Positions 34,601 to 45,227 of a stretch of 64,000 bases of DNA are shown piece after piece. Within the stretch, counting starts at the first letter, position 1, and every line of letters starts with the position of its first letter. Source of the DNA: Aptenodytes patagonicus (Eukaryota; Chordata; Aves; Sphenisciformes; Spheniscidae); the NCBI RefSeq assembly GCF_965638725.1, contig NC_134970.1:5810001-5874000 (forward strand), written 5' to 3'. Both the position numbers and the translations under genes were made by a program. The notes under the pieces are model-generated. The model searched no databases. It was not told the DNA's origin and saw only the letters and a list, made by a program, of their open reading frames with translations.

Positions 34601-35392
34601 AGAGCATTAAATGAGGCTTGTAACTTTCCATTTAGAAAGAAAAGTAGCTCTAAAACCAAAATCTGTTACCGAGATATGCTGCCACATTCAAGTTCTCAGT
34701 TCACCGCGATGCTTGGGATACTACGTCTACTCATTCCGGTCAGATAAAGGAAATCAAAGCCCACATAAACCAAAGCACTCTCTGACGAGTGGTTCAGTAA
34801 AGCGGCGTTACAGAAATTCGTATTTTTGTGACAGTGAATCTCAAGCAAGTACAGTCACACTTCAGAACTGCTGTGCCCATAAAATACATTCAAGACATTT
34901 CCTCCTTCGTGTACTACTCTGCATTTTGAATTCCGTTTTCGTGTCGTGCAAGTCGAAACGGAAACCGACCTGTCCCTGTATCGACTGCCCAAGGAACACA
35001 GCGGAGGATCGACCGAGTGAAGCAGCATCGCTTTTACATTGCCCAAGTCTCTGAAAACGTGGCTAAGTGCAAGACTACATTCCGGGTTTAAGTGCAAGGT
35101 TACATTTTGGGGGCCTGTAAATAGACACAGTCAGATTTACGCTTCAGTTTAGAAGCTCGCTGCAGCATCCTTCCGCTTGTTAAACAAAACGACAGGGATT
35201 CGGATCCCTTCTTCCCTCCTAAACGCCTGTATTAGCAAGGTGGCCAAGACAGCTGGAGAAAAGTGCCCAATGAGCGGGGAAAAAACGTAAGAGAAAATGA
35301 ACTAAGTTCTTTGAAAAAAAGCAAACTGTTTCCTCCTAGAATCACAGGAACAAGAGCTCAACCCTCAGCGTCTCGGAGTACTTTTAATACTT

Positions 35393-35398
35393 CTCCAA
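35393..35398 (-). terminator. Candidate proximal poly(A) signal for RBM15
   Basis: ATTAAA on the minus strand, about 1.23 kb after the RBM15 stop. This would give a 3'UTR of ordinary length for the single-exon form. Confidence 0.35.
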
Positions 35399-36303
35399 GA
35401 TGCTGAAAACACTTTACTCCAGATGCCTATAAAATGATAAACCTCATGTAATGCCCACTGCACTGTACCTGAAAAGTCCCTAGCAGACAGCAGTTTCTTG
35501 CTATTAACAAAGAGGTAAAATGTTAATGAGAACTTTTATGTAATTAAATTATCACAGAATTAAAACCATCTCTGGAGAGAAGCACACTTGCTCAGAGTTT
35601 GCACTGTGGAACCAGACCCCACTGTACCTGCAACTCTTTGAAGGAAAAAAAAAAAAAAAAAAAAAGGCAGTAAAAACAAAAAACCACAATATAACTAAAG
35701 TTACTCTTAAAGCACCTCCTTGTTTCTTGCATACCAGAGTAAGCACAAGACATTCATGGTTTGTAACAAAGTCCTCAGCTATTTACCAAACATTGTCACT
35801 GCTACAAACCCAAAGTGCATATATGGGATACAACAGAACTCAGAGAAATAGGAGAAATACACCTGTTAAAAAAAGCATACTTTCAGTGCATGCATTTTGA
35901 GGGGCTGGATGAAATTCTCAAACACCCAATAAAGGAATTCAATGTTCTGCAGTGTACCCGAGAGCAGGTGCTGGTCACCTGAAAGACATCAACCTTGAGC
36001 CATGCAACTCAAAGGGAAACCATTCAGGCTCCTGAGGAAAGGGATCACGCGTGCCAAAGGGCCGCCGGCCTGAGGCCGTCACAGAATTTCAAGGACTCGA
36101 AAAATGAGTTGACACCAGTCCGCTAGGAAGTATGCGGTTTTCCATTTGAACTACTGAGTGCTTTAAATCTGGTCTTTTAGGTTTGTAACTCTATCGAGGA
36201 TGAGCTATTGAACTTGCTTTAAAATACATGAAATGAAAAAAGGACACGAATCAAAATTAAGAAGACGGGAGTTTGTTCTTCCCCTCCCACCCCCAGTTTT
36301 TGT

Positions 36304-36319
36304 TTTTCCTCTTTTTTTT

Positions 36320-36350
<31 letters not shown>

Positions 36351-36354
36351 TTTT
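36304..36354 (+). repeat. T-rich pyrimidine tract downstream of RBM15
   Basis: The tract is about 50 nt, almost pure T with a few interrupting C. On the RBM15 (minus) strand it reads as an A-rich run in the presumed 3'UTR. Confidence 0.95.
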
Positions 36355-36629
36355 GGTAAATCGAAGCAGGCCTAGCCTCCCTGCTATCCCCACTGAGAGG
36401 GGATTCTCAAAATATCCTATTCACGCTACCGGCTAACCAACCTTTCTGGCTTCTAACTTTATAGAAAAATGTAGTAACAGAAAAACGGGCAAGGAAAGTC
36501 ACCTACAAACAAAGATCTAGTTTAAAATAATGACAGGGCTGGCTAAGGCTGTATCCCATAGCACCTGGCACACGCTGGAGGGGCTGTGTGGAGGAGTAGG
36601 CAGGGTTGGGTACAGAGAACATGAGGGCC

Positions 36630-39509
36630 TTAGGACGCCCCACGGACAATGATCATGACCAGATAGTCGTCCTCTGATTTGGCCAGCGCCTTGGCCGTGG
36701 AGTCCAGGAATTGCTGGGAGAAATCGCAGGGCGGAAAGGCGTGCAGGACCCCGCTGTTCTCCTTGTCTTTGTTACCCCCCACAGGGAGGCTGATCACCCC
36801 AGCAGCCTGCTTTTGCTTTAGATAGGACACCAGATTCCTGAGTGGCCTCTGGGTGGAGGTGGTGGCAGCCTCAGCAGCTCCAGCTGCGGAGCGGTTGTCT
36901 GATGCGCCGGGCACGGCCAAAAGGATGGCGTAGCCGTTGGGACCCGCCACTTTGATGCGACGATTGACCTCATCCAGCTTGGGCTGGTCCAGGCGAAGAC
37001 GTTGGGTGATCTTGAGCTGAGCTACTTTCCCCCCAGTCGCTCCCTCCACGAGGAGACTGCTGGCAACACCGAGGTCCCCCTGAAGCAGATGCATATTGGA
37101 CGGGAAGTTGCTGTTCTTCAGCAGAAGCATCCCCTGCCAAGCCAAGCACAGCTTGGGGGCTCCCCCGGCCTGCGACGCTCCGTCCTGCTGCTGCTTCTGA
37201 GGAGGAGGTTTGAGGCGGGAGCCTCCGCCGCCTCCTTCCGTAGCGCGCTCATCCTTTTTGGCCGGACTTTTGCACTCCTGGGCGACGGCTGCCGCAGAAG
37301 CGCGATGCTTCCGCTCCCGTTCGGCGGAATTCTTGCGGTCGCGCTTTTCGTTCTGACCCCGCTCCAGGCTGCCCCTGCGCGATTCCCGGACAGGCGAGGG
37401 CCGCTCCAACAGGAGCAAGCGGGAGGACGAGCGCTCAGGGTCACTACTGTAACGCTCCCTCCCTCCAAGGAGCTCGGGGCTGCGGTCCGGTGGAGAGGTT
37501 GTGGCTAAACAGTGACGCTTCCGGGAGGAAGAAGAGCGCTCGCTGTCTGGAGAGCGGTCCAAGTGCCGGCCTCCATCCTCCGCCAGTCTCCGTTTCCTAG
37601 GCTGATCCCTACTACTACTGCCCAATTCCCTCTCCCCTCGGTCCCGTTCCAAGGACCAACCATCCCGGCGGCGCTCTAGGCTTTCCAGTGGGTCATAGGC
37701 AGCTGCCCGATTACTCCTATCCCGTACAGGGGGCGGGGGTGGCACCCACTCTGTCTCAGGATAAAGGTCTCTGTCGCGGTCTCTATAGAGTAACGGTGGC
37801 GTCCTGTCCCGGGCCCCCCGAAGAGGATCGGGTGGGGCTCCCCGGTGAGCCCCAAAAGCAGCCGCCTCCGCCACGAGCTCGTAATGAGCAGGGGGCGGCA
37901 AGGGCAGAGGCTGCAGGTAGGGCTGCTGGTACCGATGCTCAGTGTCAGCAAAGTCTACGCGGAGCCGGCGATCTGGCCCACCCAAAGGAAAACCACGCAT
38001 GTGGGTGCACGCTGCCTGCGCCGCGTCCAAGCTCTCATACTGGATATAGGCCCACGAATCACCTTTGCGGTAATCGATAGTGCGAATGGTGCCAAACCGA
38101 TCAAACTCCCTGGCCAGGGCAGCGAGGGGCACCCAGGGCCCAAGGCCACCCACCCAGAGCCTGGTAGTCGGCGTGGCTTTACCATACCCAATCTTGATGG
38201 GGTTGCGCAGAAGCACCTTTCCTGACATGGCCAACTTGGCCCGGTGCGCCATGTCCAGATTTTCAAATTTAAGAAAACCATACGTGCTGGTCTGCCCGCG
38301 CCCCGGCCTTTTGATGTCCACCTCGGTGATGACCCCAAAACGGTCAAAAGCTCGACGTAAATCTGACTCGCTCACGGTGATGTCCAGGTTGCCCAGGAAC
38401 AACGTGCGGTTGGCTCTCTGGTCATCCTCGGGGCTGATCTCCTCCTCGCCGGCGGCTCCAGCACCCCCTCCTCCTCCACGAAAGCCCCCAGCCGCCGCCA
38501 CACCGGCCACCCGCTCCAGCCCGTAGGCCGGCCGCACTCGTGCTTCGTAGAAACCCCCATAGTCCCTCTCCCTCTCCAACTCCCTGGGCAGAGGGGGCGG
38601 AGGCGGCAAGCGGCCCAGGGCGAGCTGCTGCAGCCGGTAGTCTCGATAACCCAAGGCCCCGCCGCTACCGGCGGGCGACAAGGCCCGCTGCGTCGCCCCA
38701 GCCGGGGGGTGCCGTACAGCCGCCGCCGCCGCCGCCGCCACCCCTACGGCTGCCGTGCCGTAGGGAGACTCCTTGTCCAGCAGCGCCGGGGAACGGCTGC
38801 TGCGCCGCCGGCTGCTCCCTCCGCCGCCCCCGACGTAGACGGCCTCGATTTTCAGCGGGCGGTCGTAGAGCACGAGGCGGCCGCGGGCGTGCTTGGCGGC
38901 GCGGGCGTCCTCGGGTCGGCGGAAGTTGACGAAGGCCACGCGCTCGTCGGCGGCGCCGGTGCCGGGCGGGAGGCGGCTGATTTTGACGCTCACGTCTCCG
39001 AAGCGCTTGAACTCATGGAAGAGCCCGTCCTCCACCGCCTCGTCGCTCAGCGCCGAGCCCAGCTCGCTGATCTTCAGCGTCTTGTACTCCCCGCCGCCAC
39101 CCGACTCGGAGGAGGAGGAGGACGGGGCCGCCGCCGGTGCCCGGGACTCACCCCCGCCGCCGCGGCTGCTGCTGCTCCGCGACGCCTCCGCGGTTTTGCC
39201 GCTGCCGCCGCCGTAGCCGTGCCGGCTGCCCCCGCCGCCCGCCGCCGCCGCCCCGGCCTCGTACTCTCGGCTGCCGGCGCGGCCGGCCTTGTCCGGGTGC
39301 GGGCCGCGCCGGCTGCTCCCGCTGTTGCTCTCGTTGGAGGCCGCCGCTGCCGCCGCTTTCCCGCCGCTGCCGTTGGAGCCGCCGGAGCCGCTCGGCTTCT
39401 TGCTGCTCCGCTCGCCCCGCGCCGACGAGGAGGAGGACGCCGAGTCCTCGCCGCCCCCGCCGCCCCGCGAACGCTTGGCTTTGGCCGGCGAACGCTCCTT
39501 GCCCTTCAT
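36630..39509 (-). CDS. RBM15: RNA-binding motif protein 15 (RBM15/OTT), single-exon frame
   Basis: RBM15 is a nuclear SPEN-family protein. It is a subunit of the m6A writer complex (WTAP/METTL3-METTL14) that guides methylation, including on XIST in mammals, and it acts in splicing, mRNA export and blood-cell development. The frame is 959 codons without introns; the human protein has 977 with its longest N-terminus. The start MKGKERSPAKAKRSRGG matches an internal start of the human protein. Order: low-complexity Gly/Ser/Ala N-terminus (1-140), RRM1 (about 141-228, YKTLKISELGS), Arg/Ser and Gly/Ala linker, RRM2 (about 365-440, NRTLFLGNLDITVSESDLRR), RRM3 (about 448-525, TTRLWVGGLGPWVPLAALAR), Arg/Ser/Asp-rich linker, and SPOC domain (about 785-957, LCLAWQGMLLLKNSNFPSNM). 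It ends IIVRGAS, the form in which the exon is read through. The promoter is a CpG island with CCAAT boxes. The assignment is very confident. Confidence 0.98.
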   Translation of the reverse strand: MKGKERSPAKAKRSRGGGGGEDSASSSSSARGERSSKKPSGSGGSNGSGGKAAAAAASNESNSGSSRRGPHPDKAGRAGSREYEAGAAAAGGGGSRHGYGGGSGKTAEASRSSSSRGGGGESRAPAAAPSSSSSESGGGGEYKTLKISELGSALSDEAVEDGLFHEFKRFGDVSVKISRLPPGTGAADERVAFVNFRRPEDARAAKHARGRLVLYDRPLKIEAVYVGGGGGSSRRRSSRSPALLDKESPYGTAAVGVAAAAAAAVRHPPAGATQRALSPAGSGGALGYRDYRLQQLALGRLPPPPPLPRELERERDYGGFYEARVRPAYGLERVAGVAAAGGFRGGGGGAGAAGEEEISPEDDQRANRTLFLGNLDITVSESDLRRAFDRFGVITEVDIKRPGRGQTSTYGFLKFENLDMAHRAKLAMSGKVLLRNPIKIGYGKATPTTRLWVGGLGPWVPLAALAREFDRFGTIRTIDYRKGDSWAYIQYESLDAAQAACTHMRGFPLGGPDRRLRVDFADTEHRYQQPYLQPLPLPPPAHYELVAEAAAFGAHRGAPPDPLRGARDRTPPLLYRDRDRDLYPETEWVPPPPPVRDRSNRAAAYDPLESLERRRDGWSLERDRGERELGSSSRDQPRKRRLAEDGGRHLDRSPDSERSSSSRKRHCLATTSPPDRSPELLGGRERYSSDPERSSSRLLLLERPSPVRESRRGSLERGQNEKRDRKNSAERERKHRASAAAVAQECKSPAKKDERATEGGGGGSRLKPPPQKQQQDGASQAGGAPKLCLAWQGMLLLKNSNFPSNMHLLQGDLGVASSLLVEGATGGKVAQLKITQRLRLDQPKLDEVNRRIKVAGPNGYAILLAVPGASDNRSAAGAAEAATTSTQRPLRNLVSYLKQKQAAGVISLPVGGNKDKENSGVLHAFPPCDFSQQFLDSTAKALAKSEDDYLVMIIVRGAS

Positions 39510-39597
39510 GGCGGCGGGCGGCGGGGCCCCCTCCCGCCCCCGGCCCTGCTCCCGCCGGCGGCCTCACCGACTGACTGACCGCCGCGCTCACGCACCC

Positions 39598-39610
39598 GCC
39601 GCCATCTTGG
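39598..39610 (-). promoter_or_regulatory. YY1 site near RBM15 start site
   Basis: The minus strand reads CCAAGATGGCGGC, a strong match to the YY1 consensus, about 90-100 bp upstream of the ATG. In TATA-less promoters such sites often sit just downstream of the start site, so transcription probably begins near 39605-39640. Confidence 0.6.
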
Positions 39611-39648
39611 AAGCCGCGGCGGCAGCGAGCCCCGCCCCCCCGGCGCCC

Positions 39649-40333
39649 ATTGGGCGCTCGGCGCCGGCCCGCCGCCCTCGTTGGCCGCCGAGCGCGTCAC
39701 CGCCACCCCCTCGCCCCCTCCGGGCGGAAGGCCCGCCCATTTCCCCTCTGTGCCCTTTCCGATTGGCTCAGCGGGCTGTCCTTCCGCCGACCGGCCTCGC
39801 GCGCCCGCGAGGAGGGGGCGGGAAGAGCCGCCCCCCCCCCGCTCCTCCTCGCTCCGCTAGCTCATTGGACGGTTAGAAAGGGCGCGGCCTTCTGATTGGG
39901 GGTCGCCCCTGTCAATCGCAGCAGCTCAGCCCTGGGAGGACTTCCTCTGCTCATTGGCCATTGGGCCGACCTTACCTCCTCCTTCTGATTGGCTCTCTTA
40001 CCTGCCAGTTATAATGGTCCTGCTGCGGCCCCGCCCCGCCCTTCCCCATTGGCCCGCTCGCTTAGACGCGGGTTCCCATCGTCCCTCTCAAATTCTCGCG
40101 AGCTGCTCTTTCCCCGCCCCCTTTTCTCATTGGCCACTGGTAACGTTTCCTGCGCTACTCTGATTGGCTGAAGTCTACGCCGCTCCCGAAGAAGCGCGGG
40201 CTGCTGCCCAAGCTCCACTCTTCGTTTATCATTGGGCGAGAAAAATCTCCCCAGGCATCTGATTGGGTGCAGTCACGTAGCTCGCGGATAGGCTAAAGCG
40301 GGGATCAGTCACGCTTGCTCTGGCTCTGATTGG
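39649..40333 (-). promoter_or_regulatory. Array of 13 CCAAT boxes (NF-Y sites) upstream of RBM15
   Basis: ATTGG (CCAAT on the minus strand) begins at 39649, 39762, 39864, 39895, 39953, 39960, 39988, 40048, 40129, 40163, 40231, 40262 and 40329. All thirteen have the same orientation, matching RBM15 transcription. Many share the strong flanks TGATTGGCT or TCATTGGCC. Chance predicts fewer than one per strand in 685 bp. NF-Y binding is inferred from the motif. Confidence 0.75.
40094..40102. promoter_or_regulatory. TCTCGCGAG motif
   Basis: TCTCGCGAG is one base short of the palindromic promoter motif TCTCGCGAGA bound by BANP/ZBTB33-type factors when unmethylated. It lies inside the CCAAT array. 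Confidence 0.45.
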
Positions 40334-43300
40334 TGGCAGCGGGGAAGAGGGCGGTTCCCCGACAGAGTTCGCCCGGCGGCCGCGGCTGAGGGCTCAGATC
40401 GCGCCGGGCTGCGGCGCGGAGCGGAGCTGGGGGTGGGGGTTGGTCCGCGGCCTCCGCCCGTCTCCTCAGCCCGCAGGGACGCGCGAACGGCCGGGGGATA
40501 AACGCCACCGGGGTGGGCTGGGGCTCAACTTCACCGGAGGGAAGGGCGGAGGGGGAAAGGAGACGGCGTTCAAGCGGGTCGCGACGGCTCGGCCCTACAG
40601 TCGGTGCCTGTTCTGCCCTCCGCCTGTTCCCCTGTGCGTGTCCGCACCGGGAAACGCGCTGAAACGCCTCCCGGTGCGGCTGTGGGAGCCCGGCGGGTCC
40701 CTGGGCCGCCAGCGTGCCGGGGTCGGCCCCGGGGCCCGGCCCTCCCCTGCGGGGTGTCGGAGCCTGAGGAGGAGCGGCAGGGAGCAGGGCCGGGGACTGT
40801 CGGCCCGTCGCGGTCGCGCCTCGCCCTGTCGCTGCCTCGCTGGAGGCGGTCAAACCGTTCGCAATATTCCCCGCTTAAAGCGTCGCAGAACCCGGTAGTT
40901 AGGCCGATTTTCGCCGGCGCCCTCATCTTTCCCTCGGGAGCCGGAGCTCAAGAGGTGGTTGGGGATGGGAGGGAACAGCCCGGGTTTCGGTCTTCCTCTG
41001 AGGCAAAGGCTCGGAGCTGCCGCGGCCTCCAGGTCCCCGTCGAGCGGGAGCGGCTCTAACCCCGGCACCTGGCGAGGATCCCGCTCCCCGAGTGCTGCCG
41101 CATGGGCCCCTCTACTCGCACACCTCTTTGCTCTCCCCCCCGGCTCTGCCTGTTCCTAGCGTAGGAGGGGAAAAAGAAAGGTTCGAAGGGTTGAGAAAGC
41201 TGCGGCAGGGGTGGACCCCGCCGTCCCGGGTGGAAATGCTGCCCCTGCATCCTACTGTCCCATAAATCGTGTGTCCTCCACCACCCCAAACCCTAATTTC
41301 ACACCCCCAGGGCTGCGCTGGAGAATTATCCCTTTGTTCTTCCCGGCCGCCACCGAAACGCGTCGAAATCCAGCAGTACCCGAGGAGGAGGGGAAAAAAA
41401 AAACCACCACACCAACAAAACACCAAAACACTGCAACCACACTGCAGTAGGAAGAACTTCATTTCACCCAGCAATGCTACGGCCCCCCTGAGCCGTGTTT
41501 TATAATCACAGTCTTAAGTGGTTTGAAATAAGGAGAGCCGAAAGCACAATGTTCCCTCGCTGTGCCTCTGAGTGAAATGTCCTCGCATCTCTGGGTCACC
41601 CCATGGAAATAAGATCGCTCCCCAGGAACGTCTTAATCCAACAGAGGGAGAATTGAATCAGATTTTTTAATAGCAGTCCATTAGACCGCATTTCTCCCTG
41701 TCATATCATCTCCTTCTGACAGAGACGGTACACAGAGGCTCCTGAAATTGTGGGTGGGTTTTCAGTGGTGGGTAAATAGCTGATGTCTAAATATAGACCT
41801 AGGAGCGATAGAAATTGTGTTTGAAATATATGTTGAGCTGCTGAAAAATGAGATCCTCCTATGTAACCTAACAGGCGTATCGGAGGCAGACCCGCAATGA
41901 TACGGGAGCTTGGCTCGCGTCGATATGATTATCGTAAAGTATATTGAAGACGTACAATTAGACGGATGCGGATCACCCAGATGAAGTGATACAAAGGTAT
42001 GTGAGGGAGGGGTGGCATCACCGGCGCGGAGGAGCCTCGGCTGAGCCAGACGTGGAGTCTGTCGGACAGGCTTATCGCAACCGCCGCTCTTGTCTGGGTC
42101 GAGCCGCTTTCCTGGGGAGACGCAACTGAAGGATAAAGCTTGGGCTTCCCCCCCCCAAAAAAAAAATTACTATTTTGTCAAGGTGTTACCGTTTCACAGA
42201 AATACCTCGCTTCCAGGGCCAGGGTTGTGAGAAAGGTTTCTGGAGGCTGGGATGGCATTGACTGAGGAAGGAGACCCAGCCCACAGCATGCTTTGGGGAG
42301 CCGAAGTTCCCAGTTTCCAATAAAAAAAAAAACAATAAAAAAACAACCCAAAACGTCAGCCTTTTAGCCTGGATGTACCCGCATCCCATGCGGATACCCC
42401 TCCCCGCCAGCTCCCCTCCTGCATGTCCCGTGGCGTCTGTCAGAGCATCACAGAGGAGCTGAGGGATCACTCCTCGGCTAGGTAAGATGAAACTGGGGGG
42501 GGGGGGGAAAAAACCCCTATTTTGCCATATTTCAGCTTCGTCTTTGAGGTTACATCTGGTAAAACCTGGCACGGCTCCACTGGCTTGAGAGGAAATGCAT
42601 CACTTTAAACAGCTAGTGATAGAGACTTCTATCTGCCAAGGTCCTAACCGCTTCCTCGTGCTGCCTCGCGTTGGGAGAGAAACACAGAAATTAAAATTCC
42701 TCAGCTGATGAGTCACGGCTTAAAAGACACCTTGGGGGAGCGCTGGGCCACATCACGGCAGGGACGGGCCCTCCCGACGGACATTTAATCTGATTTGGGT
42801 CCTCCTGACCCGCTCCTTCCGAGGGAGGACTCTTCTCCTCCTGGATTTTTCCACCTCCGCGTCAGTCGCCGTCGACACGGATCTCTGCAGCGCCGGGTTC
42901 GGCGGCACCGGTGCGTTTTGGAGCGGGTTTTGGCACTGAAGAGGCAACGCAGCACCTGAACCCAGCCCTTTGTCAGGCCATGAGAAACGACCTGGCGTAA
43001 ACAGGAATCTCTCCCCAGGCCCAGGCTAGATAAAGAGCGCTCTGTCTGCGCTTATATATATGTGTATGAATAATTAAGGTGCCAGATGGCCCTTGAGCCC
43101 CGGGTCTAGATTTAAATGTCTAATTACATTTGGTGTCCGTGGGAGTTGGGTATCCAGGTCCCTCTGTGGAGCTGGACTCATCCCGGAGGATACTTGGGTA
43201 TTGCAGACCCAAAGAAACTTGCTGTTTTCCCGGAAAAACCTTTCTCTAGGGGTTTAACTGTGCGTCTTCTTTTCAAAACCTGGCTGGAGCCGATCGCAGA

Positions 43301-43690
43301 GGAACAGGTCACTGATGGAGGCGGAGAAGCAAAGAGAGCTCCCTGGCAGGATCCCAAAGCCCCCGCTCCCAGCCCCGCTGATCGACACGGGTAGAAGGCT
43401 TGCGAGCAGCTCGGCTGGGGAGGCGTTTGCTTGTTTGCAGTTTTGCATTCAGACAAGCTGCCTTTCTTCCTGGAGCTGCGCTCGTATCCCAGCTGGCCAT
43501 TAGAGACATCGAAATACATTAGCTTCACTTAGGCGAGGCCACAAGAGCCCTCCCGGGACCCGAGCTGCCAGCCCAGAAGTGAGCTGTCGTGTACTCTGAC
43601 CCGGAGAGGAGGCGAAAGCTTCCCCCGAACGGTCGCTGCAATTCTCGCGACGATCTCCGCAGCGGCCCAGACCTCGCCTTCGCCAGCAGG

Positions 43691-43720
<30 letters not shown>
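43691..43720 (+). repeat. A30 homopolymer
   Basis: Thirty consecutive A. No retroposon body was recognised next to it. Confidence 0.95.
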
Positions 43721-43723
<3 letters not shown>

Positions 43724-45180
43724 GAGAACATCCACCCTGCGGGATGCCGGTGAGGTTTGGCAACAAACCGCAAGGCAGCTCCCAGTACCTCGAGGAAAAC
43801 CGGGACAGAGCGGATTTCTTCCCGCAGCCGGGAAAGCGGTGTCCGGCGCTCGCTGGCGAGCCTCGCGGGGTGGAGATGGGGTCAAGTTCAAGACTCCTCA
43901 CCCTGCCCTGTGCTTCTGCTCGAGTTAACCGCTGCCTAAAGCCAGGCTCCCTTCGCCCTGGTTCAGCTCTGCTCAGCACCGTCCCCGAGGGCTCTGGGGA
44001 CAGTTTTTGCAGCGGTTCCCCAAGCAGGGTGGTCTCTGCGCCCCATCACGCCCGTCCACCTCCTCGGAGCGTCCTCGCAACGAGCAGCCCCAGGCATCCC
44101 GGTGCTCCCCAGCCTCCTGCCCCCCCCCACCCCGACCCCGGGGCCCCAGCCCCATGCCCCGGGGCTCTGCCCCTCCTGCCCTGCAGGCAGAGCAGGCAGC
44201 CCCTGCCTGTCCCGTTGCCGGCAGAGGGCAACGGCAGCCCGTGAATTGCCGGGGCCTGATCCGGCCCCCGCTGCCTCAGCCCTGCCCGGGGCCGGCCTCA
44301 GGAGCTGGGACCCTCTGCCCTGGAGCAGCCCCTCCTACCCCCTCCCGCTCCCTTTTCTTCTCCATTTCGCCTCTTTTCCTCCGCTGCGCGGGGAGTGGTC
44401 GAGTTTAATAAGTAATGAAGGAATTTACGGAGCCATTAGGACAGTTAATCGTTCGCTTTCTACCTAATATTGAGATTAATGGAGAGGGAAAAATAAACCC
44501 CCAAAGTACAGAGAAGGTTCAGGCAGGATCGGGGATCCAGGATCACATTGCAGGGCCACATCCTTCACCGAAGCCCTGTGTCCTGAGGCTGGCTGGTGCA
44601 CGGACATGAATCTATAATTACAAAGATTCGAGCACCCAGGGACCCTCCATGCTCTCGACCTCCTGCCCTTTCCAGTCCCCAGCTTCCCTCCCCGGGACTC
44701 GCCGAGGATGGCCCTGCTCAGGACAGCGATGTCCGTACGGGATGGAGGCACCTGATTTTGGGTGCCCAACCCTGGTCTCTCCTGGCAGGGCCCCGCAGCT
44801 CCTCCTGCGGGGATGCAGCCCGAGGAAGCCAAGCAGCGCCCTGGGAAACTGCGTACATCCACAGGCTTCAGGTGGTTTGGCTCACGTCCGCCTCCGGTCC
44901 ATCTGCCCCCTGCAAGCTGGTGTCTTCGCCTTCCAATCGCTACCTGTGCTCGGAGGAGCCCGATTTTACATCCTACTCCGCTCAGAGACCCTTCCGCCGA
45001 GAGGCAGCAATCTGGTCCGTCATCACTCTCTGCCTCGGTTCCTCTCTCTGAGAGCAGGGAGGAAAACAAAGCCGTCCTCCCGGGGAGGAGCGGCACGGCC
45101 CAGAAGGACTCAGCCCGTCTGTGCTCACGCCGAGCAGAGATGAGACTCGCCATGATCCCGGCAGGCAGGCGCCTTTAAAC

Positions 45181-45227
45181 GCTGGAGCCTCCGCTCCAGC
45201 CATTGCCGTGTCACCACACGGTGACAC
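45181..45227. repeat. Two adjacent perfect 8-bp-stem hairpins
   Basis: GCTGGAGC-ctcc-GCTCCAGC occupies 45181-45200 and GTGTCACC-acac-GGTGACAC occupies 45208-45227. Each has an 8-bp perfect stem and a 4-nt loop, and they are separated by 7 nt. Confidence 0.85.

Larger units (their letters stand above)
31665..36629 (-). other. Probable RBM15 3'UTR and 3' flank
   Basis: AT-rich DNA of low coding potential lies directly after the RBM15 stop. It contains T/A homopolymers, notably a pyrimidine tract of about 50 nt at 36304-36354. A short tandem repeat (TAAGTGCAAG..TACATT, two copies) lies at about 35064-35110. I searched by eye for the mammalian alternative C-terminal exon of RBM15 here and did not find it. 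Confidence 0.4.
38700..41070 (-). promoter_or_regulatory. CpG island covering RBM15 5' end and promoter
   Basis: CpG-dense DNA spans the 5' third of RBM15 and about 1.5 kb upstream. There is no TATA box near the expected start. GC boxes (CCCCGCCC) are frequent. Divergent transcription to the right is plausible (human RBM15 has an antisense neighbour), but no exon is visible. Confidence 0.65.

Noticed and set aside
37002-39876. Several long plus-strand open frames opposite RBM15
   Set aside because: Shadows of the RBM15 frame caused by its GC-rich repeats.
43691-43720. A30 run as the tail of a processed pseudogene or retroposon
   Set aside because: No matching gene body or target-site duplication was seen beside it.
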